Source: Firmicutes bacterium HGW-Firmicutes-2
GTDB lineage: Bacteria; Bacillota; Clostridia; Lachnospirales; Vallitaleaceae
Direction: 5' to 3'
Length of the DNA stretch: 64,000 bases
Assembly (NCBI GenBank): GCA_002841495.1
Contig: PGZV01000015.1
Coordinates: 62,001-126,000 of the forward strand
Every line of letters starts with the position of its first letter. Position 1 is the stretch's first letter. The notes under the pieces are model-generated. The model was not told the origin of the DNA and did no database searches. It saw only the letters and a list, made by a program, of their open reading frames with translations. Positions 27,951 through 36,478 of the stretch are shown piece by piece. A program made the position numbers and the translations under genes.

Positions 27951-28429
27951 AATAGCACCCCCATAACTGTTGCAATCAGTAAGGCTGCAATAAAACTAAA
28001 TATGTTCCTTAATAATGCAAATTTGAGTCCAAACTCTTTTTTCTCAAGAGGAAACGTCACAACACCGACCATGGTAAGTGTTGTCAAAAAAGCAACTGCC
28101 GGTATAATGCTTGCGCCAACATCTATAAATGAGCCTATAAGGGGAAAAGCTACAAATGCAGGTATCAAGGTAACACTGCCTGCTATGGCTGCAACAATAG
28201 TTGCCATAACAGTGTTTTCTGACCCTAGGACACTTTTTATAGATTCAGGCGGGATAAAAGTCAGAACTAGCCCAATCATAAATATGATTCCAATAATCTC
28301 TCCAATCATATTTCCCATCATTTTTTTTGATTTTTTCATCGCTTCAAATGTTTTTTCCTTACTCTTTACTAATGATGCGCCTGTTAAGACAATCGAAATC
28401 CCCCAAAATGAGAGTGTAAAAATATCCAT
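27947..28429 (-). CDS. Permease (DUF318/ArsP-like) half
   Basis: The 160-residue protein has four to five hydrophobic segments (residues 5-155) with PAFVAFPLIGSFIDVGA, the conserved loop of this permease family that also appears in the partner. It starts at an ATG at 28429 with AAAGGAG 6 bases upstream. A longer frame to 28507 has no ribosome site and enters the palindrome array. It is coupled by a 4-base overlap to the permease-ferredoxin gene and is divergent from the Crp-family gene. Confidence 0.75.
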   Translation of the reverse strand: MDIFTLSFWGISIVLTGASLVKSKEKTFEAMKKSKKMMGNMIGEIIGIIFMIGLVLTFIPPESIKSVLGSENTVMATIVAAIAGSVTLIPAFVAFPLIGSFIDVGASIIPAVAFLTTLTMVGVVTFPLEKKEFGLKFALLRNIFSFIAALLIATVMGVLL

Positions 28430-28486
28430 AAGAATCTCCTTTTCAATGTTTTGAACTAAGTATATAATAAAAGAAAAAAGAATGGT

Positions 28487-28654
28487 GTTACCAAGGTAAC
28501 AGAACAAAGAGGCTATGCCTCGCTTTGCAAAGCAAATTGTTCTGACAGGAAAGATTTCCTATTTAGTTAATGCGACGCTTCAACGCATTAACATAGCACA
28601 GGCTTTCCTAAAGCAGAACAAAAGAAGCTTCGCTTCGTTATGAGCCCTGCTCAT
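28487..28654. repeat. Chain of consecutive short palindromes between divergent genes
   Basis: Successive inverted repeats lie almost end to end: GTTACC-AA-GGTAAC, GAGGC-TAT-GCCTC, GCTTTGCAAAGC, AGGAAA-GA-TTTCCT, GTTAATGCG-N9-CGCATTAAC, GAAGC-TTC-GCTTC, and ATGAGC-CCT-GCTCAT. TTGTTCTG (28537) and CAGAACAA (28614) form an outer pair. GACAGGAAAGATT at 28544 is nearly repeated at 28670 (GACAGGAAAGGATT). No known repeat family is recognised. The array occupies the promoter space between the permease pair and the Crp-family gene. Confidence 0.8.
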
Positions 28655-29272
28655 ATTTCTGAACGGTTCGACAGGAAAGGATTGTTATGCATAACATACT
28701 CAATTATTACGTATAGTAAAGATCAGGTCATTCATTTTGAAGGAGATATCAGCGCAAATGCTGAACTTATACTTAGTGGTCAGGTGGTTGTAGAACGAAT
28801 TGATGAATCCGGCAATCTCATGACCATTACATCGTTGCTGACCGATGATATACTTGGCGGCAATCTGGTTTTCTCGAAGAATCCCTATTATCCCATGACT
28901 ATCACCGCCAAAATAGACACCACTTTGCTGGTTATTCAAAAAGAGCTCTTATTTGACTTGTGTTCCAACAACACGGCTTTTCTTAAACTATATCTGGAAT
29001 ATATCTCCGATCACACACTGATTCTAGGGGATAAGATTAAACACTACGTCAATCGGACATTGCGTGAGAGTATCATTGCTTACCTCAAAAATGAATACAA
29101 GCTTCAGCATTCTGCTACAATCTATTTACACGCATCTAAAAAAGCAATTGCCGAACGCATTGGTGTTCAACGAACCTCCTTGTCACGTGAACTTCAAAAA
29201 ATGAAAAATGAAGGCATTATTAAGTATGATGCAACCAGTATTACCATCCTAGATATCCGTTATTTTAACTAA
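28640..29272 (+). CDS. Crp/Fnr-family regulator with an abnormal N-terminus
   Basis: A cyclic-nucleotide-binding fold is recognisable from YSKDQVIHFEGDISANAELIL onward, with GGNLVFSKNPYYPMT. The C-terminal HTH (KKAIAERIGVQRTSLSRELQKM) follows. The normal first 20-30 residues of the family are missing. The in-frame ATG at 28640 lies inside the last palindrome, has no ribosome site, and yields an unlikely leader peptide. The TTG at 28682 is an alternative. The insertion of the palindrome chain may have cut the original 5' end. There are no Fnr-type N-terminal cysteines. The divergent permease-ferredoxin operon is its probable target. Confidence 0.75.
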   Translation: MSPAHISERFDRKGLLCITYSIITYSKDQVIHFEGDISANAELILSGQVVVERIDESGNLMTITSLLTDDILGGNLVFSKNPYYPMTITAKIDTTLLVIQKELLFDLCSNNTAFLKLYLEYISDHTLILGDKIKHYVNRTLRESIIAYLKNEYKLQHSATIYLHASKKAIAERIGVQRTSLSRELQKMKNEGIIKYDATSITILDIRYFN

Positions 29273-29485
29273 ACAAACTAAAAATAATGATTTATCAGCA
29301 TAACCACCATCTCACAATTATGGTAATTTATCTGTATATTCCAACACATACATGGTAGAATAATATTAGACAAAAATACTCTATAGCACGTAAAAGACTG
29401 TTAAATTTTCAAATATAGAAATTTCTCTTTTGGACTAATAAAACTTATAAAATATGCCAAGCTCAACTACCAAGGAGATCCTTTT

Positions 29486-31978
29486 ATGAAAATAAGATAC
29501 CGATTATCACTTTTTACATTTTTATTCCTCAGCATATCGCTTTTTTTGATGAGTTCATTTTTCTTTGTCTATACCTCTTCTAGCCTCAATCAAAAAAGTG
29601 AACAAGCACTTGAACAGACATTAGAATCGGGGGCATTAATGATTCATAACCTTCTAGATGCAAGTCGTGTTGAAGCGACTTATTTGTCTCGTAATGCGCT
29701 TGTAATCGATGCACTAAAGAATTCTGTAGCTCGCCCCTCTGAGGCTTCTACTAGTGACTATCCAGAATATAAGTCACTTAATGAAATTTTTCTAGATATT
29801 CGGCATTCGGATAGAGGCATTCGTCATGCTTTCGTACTTGATTCAACTGGTAGAATCATTGCAAGTAGTCATCCTGAAAGCATCGGTCTGGATTTAAAGG
29901 ATCGGGATTATTTTAAAGAAGCAATGTCTGGCAATACAGTAACCAGCAATCTCCTTTATGATAGAGTTGACAATTTGGCTTCCTTATTTGTAGCTGCACC
30001 TGTTACCTATCCTAATGAGACAAAAGCACAAGGTGTTATGGCCCTTATCATTGATACACAAATAGCTTCATATAATTTATCTTCTTTAATTGACGACGAT
30101 TTAGGCCGTGCCTACTTAATGAATGAAGATGGACTTATTGTTTTTCATAGTGATTCTAGTTTGATCGGTACTTACCATCGTGACATCTCTACACGTGATT
30201 ATTTTATTAATAATCAAAATCTAATTAGCGGATTCAATGATTATACCCATGAAAATATCAACTATCACATAGCCTTTAAACGTATACCAAGTTCTCCTTG
30301 GTTACTGGTTATAGAGCAAAACATGGATGTATTTAAGTCTTCTATTCGCGAGGCATTGTGGGTCGTTATTGCCTTAAATCTTATTATTCTAACCCTTGCA
30401 TCTCTTTCCTATTTTCACTATGCTAGATTATTCACTCGGCCTATTACAGAGCTGAGCCAGATTATGCATCAAACTACAACCGGTGATCTAACCGTCCGTT
30501 CTCAATACACTTCAAAAGATGAGATTGGCCATCTGTCTCATGACTTGAACGTAATGCTGGATGAACTTGTCGGGGCTTATGAGGAGGTTGAGGCGAAAAA
30601 CGAAGAGCTTACAGCTACAGAAGAAGAACTGCGTTTTCAAAATAATCAACTGATGAAAAATCAACAGGAGTTAGCCCTAAACAAAAAACGTATAGAAGAG
30701 TTAGCCTTTACAAATTCTTTAACCCGTTTACCTAACCGTATGGCTTGTGATCTTGAACTTGAAAGGCTCCTCGCCTCAGATCCGACACCGACTTTTGCCC
30801 TTATTTATTTGGACATTGATGCATTTATGAGAATCAACTATTCTCTCGGCCATACGATTGGTGATCGCGTTTTAATCGAAACCGCACAAGAATTATTAAA
30901 ATTAACCCATTCTAAAGTTAATCTATATCATCTTTCAGCTGATAAGTTTGCTTATCTTCTCTTAGATTGTCCAAATGAATTGCAGATTAATGAATTTGCT
31001 AACGCTGTTCTTGAGTCTTTTACAAGTCCACTCATCATTGATCATCACGAAATCTACCTCAGTATTAGTATTGGCATAAGCACTTGCCCCAATGATAGTA
31101 ATATGATAGAAGCCTTAAAATTACAAGCAGAAACAGCTTTACATCAAGCGAAAATAACCGGTAAATCTCAACAAGTCTTCTACAGGAAGATCATGACCGA
31201 ACATGTTAATCGTCGTTTAGAAATAGAAGACTTATTAAGACGTGCCATAAAAGACAAGCTGATATATATGATGTACCAACCACAATACACTACTCAAACT
31301 CAGCAACTTAAATCATACGAAGCTTTAATCCGACTCAGAACTGAATCCGGTCAAAATATTTCACCTGCTGAATTCATACCTATCGCTGAAGATATGGGTT
31401 TAATCATCCAACTAGGTGAATGGATTATTCATGAGGTCTTTGCACAAGCAGTGTCTTGGTTAGCCAAAGGGGATGTCTTTGATTATATCTGTATCAACAT
31501 ATCCGGCTTGCAACTCAAGGATCCATCGTTTGTTGACTTGATTTTTCAAGAATCAAAGAGCTTTAACCTAGCACCAAATCGAATTGAGCTTGAGATCACT
31601 GAAAGCATTATGCTAGATATTTCTTCAAAGGCTCTTGATGCTTTGCAGCAGCTTAAAGATATGGGCTTTCGCATAGCACTTGATGATTTTGGCACAGGCT
31701 ACTCTTCTTTAAGTTATCTAAAATCATTACCGCTTAACACCTTAAAAATTGATAAGAGTTTCATTGATGATATTCATATTTCAAAAAAAGATCAAGATCT
31801 TGTGCGTCAACTTATCGGACTCTCCCATGAGTTAAACTTACAAGTCGTCGCTGAAGGGGTCGAAATAAAATCACAATTAGAATTCCTACAGGAAAACAAT
31901 TGTGATCTCATTCAAGGTTACTATTTTTCTAAACCACTTACTAAAGAAGATGCTTATCAACTATTGCTTGAGTCTTGA
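29486..31978 (+). CDS. Membrane GGDEF/EAL protein with Cache sensor; GGDEF degenerate
   Basis: The order is a transmembrane helix (8-30), a double-Cache extracytoplasmic sensor (about 35-285, DRDYFKEAMSGNTV), a second helix (about 290-310), a HAMP domain and a coiled coil. The GGDEF domain follows (LTRLPNRMACDLELERLL) and then EAL. The GGDEF motif is SADKF, so cyclase activity is unlikely. The EAL part keeps YEALIRL, ELEITESIML, DDFGTGYSSLSYLKSL and KIDKSFI, so c-di-GMP phosphodiesterase activity is expected. AAGGAG precedes the start. It is convergent with eutQ 47 bases away. I see no riboswitch in the 213-base upstream gap. Confidence 0.9.
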   Translation: MKIRYRLSLFTFLFLSISLFLMSSFFFVYTSSSLNQKSEQALEQTLESGALMIHNLLDASRVEATYLSRNALVIDALKNSVARPSEASTSDYPEYKSLNEIFLDIRHSDRGIRHAFVLDSTGRIIASSHPESIGLDLKDRDYFKEAMSGNTVTSNLLYDRVDNLASLFVAAPVTYPNETKAQGVMALIIDTQIASYNLSSLIDDDLGRAYLMNEDGLIVFHSDSSLIGTYHRDISTRDYFINNQNLISGFNDYTHENINYHIAFKRIPSSPWLLVIEQNMDVFKSSIREALWVVIALNLIILTLASLSYFHYARLFTRPITELSQIMHQTTTGDLTVRSQYTSKDEIGHLSHDLNVMLDELVGAYEEVEAKNEELTATEEELRFQNNQLMKNQQELALNKKRIEELAFTNSLTRLPNRMACDLELERLLASDPTPTFALIYLDIDAFMRINYSLGHTIGDRVLIETAQELLKLTHSKVNLYHLSADKFAYLLLDCPNELQINEFANAVLESFTSPLIIDHHEIYLSISIGISTCPNDSNMIEALKLQAETALHQAKITGKSQQVFYRKIMTEHVNRRLEIEDLLRRAIKDKLIYMMYQPQYTTQTQQLKSYEALIRLRTESGQNISPAEFIPIAEDMGLIIQLGEWIIHEVFAQAVSWLAKGDVFDYICINISGLQLKDPSFVDLIFQESKSFNLAPNRIELEITESIMLDISSKALDALQQLKDMGFRIALDDFGTGYSSLSYLKSLPLNTLKIDKSFIDDIHISKKDQDLVRQLIGLSHELNLQVVAEGVEIKSQLEFLQENNCDLIQGYYFSKPLTKEDAYQLLLES

Positions 31979-32025
31979 GTTAAAGTTGTTGATTATAAAC
32001 GTATGAAGTATATGGAGGTGAGCTT

Positions 32026-32475
32026 TTATAACTCATCCCAATTGGCAGGATATACTACATATAGAAACCTAGTATGACCAGGTGCACTGAACTTTATGGA
32101 AGTATTTTTGGGAATGAAGATGATGTCTCCTTTTTCTCCGACCACTTTTCGATCCCCTATTATTATTTCTAGAGTGCCTTCAATAATATAATCCACTTCA
32201 TCATATTTTAAAGTCCAGTCAAAGGTGGATGTATCCATTTCCATGACGCCGCAACCTAACCTCGGACTCTCTTCTACTGTCAGAACATCCTTCAGATATA
32301 CCTTATCTCCATCTTTGCCAGTGTCAAATTTACCGGGATGAACGGTTTCAGTCTTAATGACGGCTACGCCACTTCTATCGGTTTCTTTTATAAATTCTTC
32401 TTTGGACCCCTTGCCCATTTCTAGCAAAACTTTTCTAACAATTTCTTCTATTATTTTGCTGTCCACATTACCCAT
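32026..32475 (-). CDS. eutQ: EutQ-like cupin (acetate kinase-like) of the eut operon
   Basis: The 149-residue C-terminal part has the EutQ cupin barrel (GVMEMDTSTFDWTLKYDEVD, GDIIFIPKNTSIKFSAPG, YVVYPANWDEL). In Enterobacteria this protein acts as an acetate kinase of the compartment. The N-terminal domain of E. coli EutQ is missing. Instead the protein opens with an amphipathic helix (IIEEIVRKVLLEMGKG) followed by a short linker, typical of BMC encapsulation peptides. The missing N-domain exists as a separate gene at 33954. It is the last gene of the eut run, 3 bases after eutH. Confidence 0.85.
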   Translation of the reverse strand: MGNVDSKIIEEIVRKVLLEMGKGSKEEFIKETDRSGVAVIKTETVHPGKFDTGKDGDKVYLKDVLTVEESPRLGCGVMEMDTSTFDWTLKYDEVDYIIEGTLEIIIGDRKVVGEKGDIIFIPKNTSIKFSAPGHTRFLYVVYPANWDEL

Positions 32476-32478
32476 ATA

Positions 32479-33597
32479 CTATGCCTCCACTTTTTGTGGT
32501 TCTACTTCTGTCCCAGGTTTGCCCAGTATCTTATTCGCAATAATAATCGCTACTACGACGGCAGTAATACCACCAACAAGTTTACCAACAACCATTGGGA
32601 ATATCATTTCTCTGGCTACACCTGCAGTAAATCCAAGATGATCGCCAAATACAAAAGCAGCACTTACAGCAAAAGCAACGTTCAATATTTTTCCTCTGTC
32701 ATCCATGTCTTTCATCAATCCAAACATAGGAATATTGTTAGCAAGGGTGGCCACCAAACCAGCTGCTGCCACGTCATTCATACCTAATAGTTTACCCATT
32801 CTAAGTAATGGTTTTTTAAATACTTTTGTAATAACATATACCATCGGGAACGCTCCGGCAAGCATAATAGCAATAGCACCAATAACTTCAATACCATCTG
32901 AAATAGGTGCCATTCCCGGAATAATGACGATACCGGTGAGTGTCTCAACAATAATCGCAGCTGTACCTATGGTTATGACAATGGTTACACCTTTACCAAA
33001 TATTGTAAAACCTTTAATCATTTTATTTGGAATTTTCCAAAGACCAATGGCAATTAAAAAGGATACAATAATAATTGGAACCAAGTTACTAAGTATCATG
33101 ACTACATCAAATCCTGCTACCAAACCACCAAAGAAAACGCCAATCGGTATCGTAATCATACCTGCAAGGATACCTGTTGCTAGAAATTTATGATCTTCTT
33201 TTCGAATAATTCCAAGTGCCACAGGAATTGAAAATACGATTGTAGGTCCCATCATCGCTCCAAGAATAAGCCCCGCAAGGAGTCCGGCTTCTTCTGTTAA
33301 AGCCATTTCCATAGCCAGTGGGTATCCACCCATGTCATTGGCTAGTAGTGTTGTTGCAAACATTGCCGGGTCTGCACCTAACATCGTATAAACAGGTGTT
33401 ACGACCGGAGAAAGAATTGCTGCCAATACAGGCGCCAAAGATATGACCCCAATCATGGCAATCGCCAATGATCCCATCGCCATGAAGCCTTCATCAAACT
33501 GTTCACCAAGTCCAAACTTGTTTCCAAAAATCTTATCTAACGCACCTAAAACCATAAAAAATACCATGATATAAACAATTATTTCATTAATACTCAT
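32479..33597 (-). CDS. eutH: EutH ethanolamine permease
   Basis: The 372-residue protein has about ten hydrophobic segments and family signatures MGSLAIAMIGVISLAPVLA, ANDMGGYPLAMEMAL, FSIPVALGIIRKEDH and ANNIPMFGLMKDMDDRGK. EutH imports ethanolamine by facilitated diffusion, mostly of the protonated form at low pH. The gene sits between the second eutM and eutQ. A normal ribosome site and an ATG start at 33597 are present. Confidence 0.95.
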   Translation of the reverse strand: MSINEIIVYIMVFFMVLGALDKIFGNKFGLGEQFDEGFMAMGSLAIAMIGVISLAPVLAAILSPVVTPVYTMLGADPAMFATTLLANDMGGYPLAMEMALTEEAGLLAGLILGAMMGPTIVFSIPVALGIIRKEDHKFLATGILAGMITIPIGVFFGGLVAGFDVVMILSNLVPIIIVSFLIAIGLWKIPNKMIKGFTIFGKGVTIVITIGTAAIIVETLTGIVIIPGMAPISDGIEVIGAIAIMLAGAFPMVYVITKVFKKPLLRMGKLLGMNDVAAAGLVATLANNIPMFGLMKDMDDRGKILNVAFAVSAAFVFGDHLGFTAGVAREMIFPMVVGKLVGGITAVVVAIIIANKILGKPGTEVEPQKVEA

Positions 33598-33643
33598 TTT
33601 TTTCCTCCCTATAATAGAAATAAAGTTGAGTTAGTTAAATGTT

Positions 33644-33925
33644 TTAATCTAAGCTTGGTAGTATTAGTTCTACTTCCTCATGAGGTCTTGGTATTACATG
33701 TACAGATACTAATTGACCCACTCTTTCTGCTGCTGCTGCACCGGCATCTGTTGCAGCTTTAACAGCGCCAACATCACCCCTAACCATGACAGCAACCAAT
33801 CCACCTCCCACTTTTTCTTTGCCTACCAATGTCACGTTTGCCGCTTTCACCATCGCATCTGCCGCTTCAATAGCACCAACCAGTCCTTTTGTCTCAATCA
33901 TACCCAATGCATAACTCGCCATCAT
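33644..33925 (-). CDS. eutM: BMC-H shell protein, second EutM paralog
   Basis: The 93-residue single-BMC-domain protein ([20 protein letters not shown] and [19 protein letters not shown]) assembles as hexamers with a central pore in the shell facets. About 85-90 percent of aligned residues match the eutM at 39502, so they are recent paralogs. Differences cluster near KEKVGGG versus KVLVGGG and at the C-terminus. AGGAG precedes the ATG. It lies between the EutQ-N-like gene and eutH. Confidence 0.95.
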   Translation of the reverse strand: MMASYALGMIETKGLVGAIEAADAMVKAANVTLVGKEKVGGGLVAVMVRGDVGAVKAATDAGAAAAERVGQLVSVHVIPRPHEEVELILPSLD

Positions 33926-33953
33926 TCTACACTCCTTTTAGTCATATTGATTT

Positions 33954-34259
33954 TTATTTTTTTTCATTGATTTTTTGTAAAATCAAATTACAAACATTTT
34001 TTATTTGTGCCTCATCGGTTATGCCATGCTGATCGCTTAGTATTTTTACAACCATTTTAATAATCGTACCTGTCTCAGAAAGCGTCATTTCTTCTGGTGC
34101 ATCTTCCCGCGACTTGTCATATATGATAGAAATACCCCTGTTTCTAATGATATCTTGAGCCCCTGAGGTCAGTATCATATTCTTGTCCACGTAGATTTTT
34201 GACTGGTTTTGTGAAATATATGCTTCAATATTATTCTTTGTAAGCAGTACTTTACCCAT
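33954..34259 (-). CDS. Free-standing EutQ N-terminal-like domain protein
   Basis: The 101 residues begin with LLTKNNIEAYISQNQSKIYV, then ILTSGAQDIIRNRGISIIY. This is the approximately 45-residue module that opens E. coli EutQ and recurs here at the start of EutT and the end of the 36479 protein. The rest is a helical segment (IIKMVVKILSD, VCNLILQKINEKK), the last helix resembling an encapsulation peptide. No catalytic residues are visible. Because the local EutQ lacks its N-domain, this may be that domain as a separate subunit (inference). Confidence 0.6.
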   Translation of the reverse strand: MGKVLLTKNNIEAYISQNQSKIYVDKNMILTSGAQDIIRNRGISIIYDKSREDAPEEMTLSETGTIIKMVVKILSDQHGITDEAQIKNVCNLILQKINEKK

Positions 34260-34274
34260 ACCTCTTCCTCCTAA

Positions 34275-34823
34275 TTATAAGAGTTTCTCAAACAGTTCTT
34301 TTCTAGGCGATGGAATGACAACTTTCGTTAACAGCATGCCATTTTTTTTACCTATGATTGAACCTGCTTCAACAGCCTCTGTAACCTCACTCACATCTCC
34401 GCTAAATGTTACAAATGATTTGCCTCCTATTGCAAAGCCAAGTCTAATCTCGATAAGATTAATGGCTGCAGCTTTTGCAGCCGCATCTGCAGCCACAATA
34501 CAAGTAGCTATGCTAAAAAACTCCAACGCGCCGATGGCATTAACTTCACCAACTTGTGTAGAACCATTGATGGCATTGATGATTTGAGCATGTATACTTG
34601 GCAATATTAGGTCATCTACAATATATTGTTTCCCTACCTCTTTTCCCGCTTCAAGAGCGGCTTTTACTGCTCCCACATCGCCTGATATGAGCACAATGTA
34701 CTTTCCTGGACAAATGGAATTGGCAAGAATCAAATCTACTTCAGCCGCTTTAATCATGGCATCTGCTGACTCTATGCCTTTAACAATACTATTTAGTTCT
34801 ATAAGCCCGATCGTCCGTATCAT
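34275..34823 (-). CDS. pduT: PduT-like trimeric BMC shell protein with Cys pore
   Basis: Two BMC domains are in tandem: residues 1-90 with TIGLIELNSIVKGIESADAM and [14 protein letters not shown], and 91-182 with AIGALEFFSIATCIVAADAA and SGDVSEVTEAVEAG. It forms pseudohexameric trimers. NSICPGKY near residue 38 places a Cys where PduT of Pdu shells binds a pore [4Fe-4S] cluster. It is coupled by a 4-base overlap to the PduS-like gene, as in pdu operons. The pair could pass electrons across the shell for cobalamin reduction. That function is inferred from the Pdu system. Confidence 0.85.
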   Translation of the reverse strand: MIRTIGLIELNSIVKGIESADAMIKAAEVDLILANSICPGKYIVLISGDVGAVKAALEAGKEVGKQYIVDDLILPSIHAQIINAINGSTQVGEVNAIGALEFFSIATCIVAADAAAKAAAINLIEIRLGFAIGGKSFVTFSGDVSEVTEAVEAGSIIGKKNGMLLTKVVIPSPRKELFEKLL

Positions 34824-36160
34824 GAAACCACCCCATTACTCTTAATCGTTATTTTCTCAGTTACTTCAATAACAGTACCCTCTATGCTTGCATGCACATT
34901 GGCGCCCAATTCATCTCGCCCTACTTTCCCAATCATCTGCCCTTTTGTTACAACGTCCCCAACCGAAACCATCTCCGTGGCCGGTTTTCCTATATGTTGT
35001 TTAAGATGTATGGTGACTGTCTCCGGCGTCAGATTCTTACATTCATCTATAGGCTGACCATAATACTCCAGCAGATCCAATCTTGAAATAAGCCTATAAC
35101 TTGGAATTTTTCTATATGCCATCATATCTCTGACTTCTAGATCAAGACTGCCTTTTTCAGGGCGAACGCCTTTTTTATACAATTCCTTCTTGACATGCAC
35201 ATTCACCAATCTAGGTGAAAGTCCCATAGGACAAGCGTAGATTTCGCAGATACCACATTCACAACATAGCAATGCCTCTTTCATGATTGCTTCATCGTGA
35301 TCGGACATACCAATATTTCGCATAATCTTATGGGGTCTCAATTGGTGTCCTAAGAGATATCTGTGGCACATATCTGTACAGTAGCGACATTGAATACATG
35401 CTGTTTTGGTTTCATTAATAATTTTATCTATGGGTTTTCTTTTTCGTTCTACCACAAAATGATCTTTAGGTAGGACAATCAAGGATCCATCCATTTTTTT
35501 TATGAAATGGTTTTCAGCTTCATGGTCATCAATAATGGTGCCCATCATAGGACCACCAATTATAATGGCATATTCTGCTAATGCCGAACCTCCTGCAGCC
35601 TCTATACAGGCTTTTACAGAAATACCAACTGGTACGTTGATCATTGTTGGGTTCTTCACATCACCGGTTACCGTCAAGAACCGATCTACAACCGGCTTGT
35701 CCATCATGGCATCATATATGTTCACGATAGAACCAACATTGGATACGACAGCGCCTACATCTAAGGGAATTCCTGCCTCTGGAATAGGTTTACCAGTAAT
35801 CTCATATACCATCATCTGTTCATCACCTGCCGGATAATAATCACCCATGGTAAACAACGTGATCTTAGAACTCAGTGCTTCAATGATTTCTTTTAAGTGC
35901 TTAATTTCTTTGGTATTTTTTTCCTTAATGGCTATGATGCATTGATTTGCGCCTACAAGTTTTCCTATTTCTTCGACCGCCAAAATAATCTCTTTGCCTT
36001 TGTTCATGATGATGTGTTTGTCTGTATGCATGAGTGGTTCACATTCTACTGCATTAATAATAAAATACTCTACTTCACAGTTCAGTTTAATATGGGTTGG
36101 AAAACCGGCGCCTCCGGCACCTACCACACCGGCTTCATATATTTTCTGTAACAAATCCAA
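34820..36160 (-). CDS. pduS: PduS-like (RnfC-type) flavin/Fe-S oxidoreductase
   Basis: The N-terminal nucleotide/FMN-binding region has GVVGAGGAGFPTHIK and INAVECEPLMHTDKH, as in RnfC and PduS. Two [4Fe-4S] motifs follow: CIQCRYCTDMC near residue 265 and CCECGICEIYACP near 310. The C-terminus has a biotin/lipoyl-like hammerhead (VTKGQMIGKVG). In Pdu compartments PduS reduces cob(III)alamin to cob(I)alamin, the form that adenosyltransferase needs. Here the partner would be EutT. The start is a TTG at 36160 with GGGGGTG upstream. PduS/PduT are not part of the textbook enterobacterial eut set. Confidence 0.88.
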   Translation of the reverse strand: MDLLQKIYEAGVVGAGGAGFPTHIKLNCEVEYFIINAVECEPLMHTDKHIIMNKGKEIILAVEEIGKLVGANQCIIAIKEKNTKEIKHLKEIIEALSSKITLFTMGDYYPAGDEQMMVYEITGKPIPEAGIPLDVGAVVSNVGSIVNIYDAMMDKPVVDRFLTVTGDVKNPTMINVPVGISVKACIEAAGGSALAEYAIIIGGPMMGTIIDDHEAENHFIKKMDGSLIVLPKDHFVVERKRKPIDKIINETKTACIQCRYCTDMCHRYLLGHQLRPHKIMRNIGMSDHDEAIMKEALLCCECGICEIYACPMGLSPRLVNVHVKKELYKKGVRPEKGSLDLEVRDMMAYRKIPSYRLISRLDLLEYYGQPIDECKNLTPETVTIHLKQHIGKPATEMVSVGDVVTKGQMIGKVGRDELGANVHASIEGTVIEVTEKITIKSNGVVS

Positions 36161-36191
36161 GGCTTTGCACCCCCTTTCTCATTCTTACTCA

Positions 36192-36455
36192 TTAGACATC
36201 TACTGCATCAATGATACCCACTACGATTGCATCTACAGGTATATCTTTTCTGCCTAGTGCCATCCTAGCTGAGCTACCGTTAACCACCAACACCGTTTCA
36301 CCAATCCCTGCTCCGATGCTATCTGCTGCAACAAATGTAGGCAAGTCTTTGTCCGAAGCATAATCCAAAGGCTTTATCACCAGTAGTTTCAACCCGTTTA
36401 AATTTTCATCTTTTCTTGTTGCCCATACATTTCCGATTACATTACCTACAATCAT
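36192..36455 (-). CDS. eutN: EutN pentameric shell vertex protein
   Basis: The 87-residue EutN/CcmL-family protein (IVGNVIGNVWATRKDENL, LLVIKPLDYA, VAADSIGAGIGETVLVVNGS) forms pentamers that cap the polyhedral vertices. This is the only BMC-P in the locus. An ATG start with GGAGG 8 bases upstream is present. Confidence 0.95.
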   Translation of the reverse strand: MIVGNVIGNVWATRKDENLNGLKLLVIKPLDYASDKDLPTFVAADSIGAGIGETVLVVNGSSARMALGRKDIPVDAIVVGIIDAVDV

Positions 36456-36478
36456 AAATGCCTACCTCCGTTTTGAAT

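Noticed and set aside
32705-33193. Long plus-strand frames opposite eutH and other eut genes
   Set aside because: They lie antisense to well-supported genes, have no ribosome site or family signature, and arise from codon bias.
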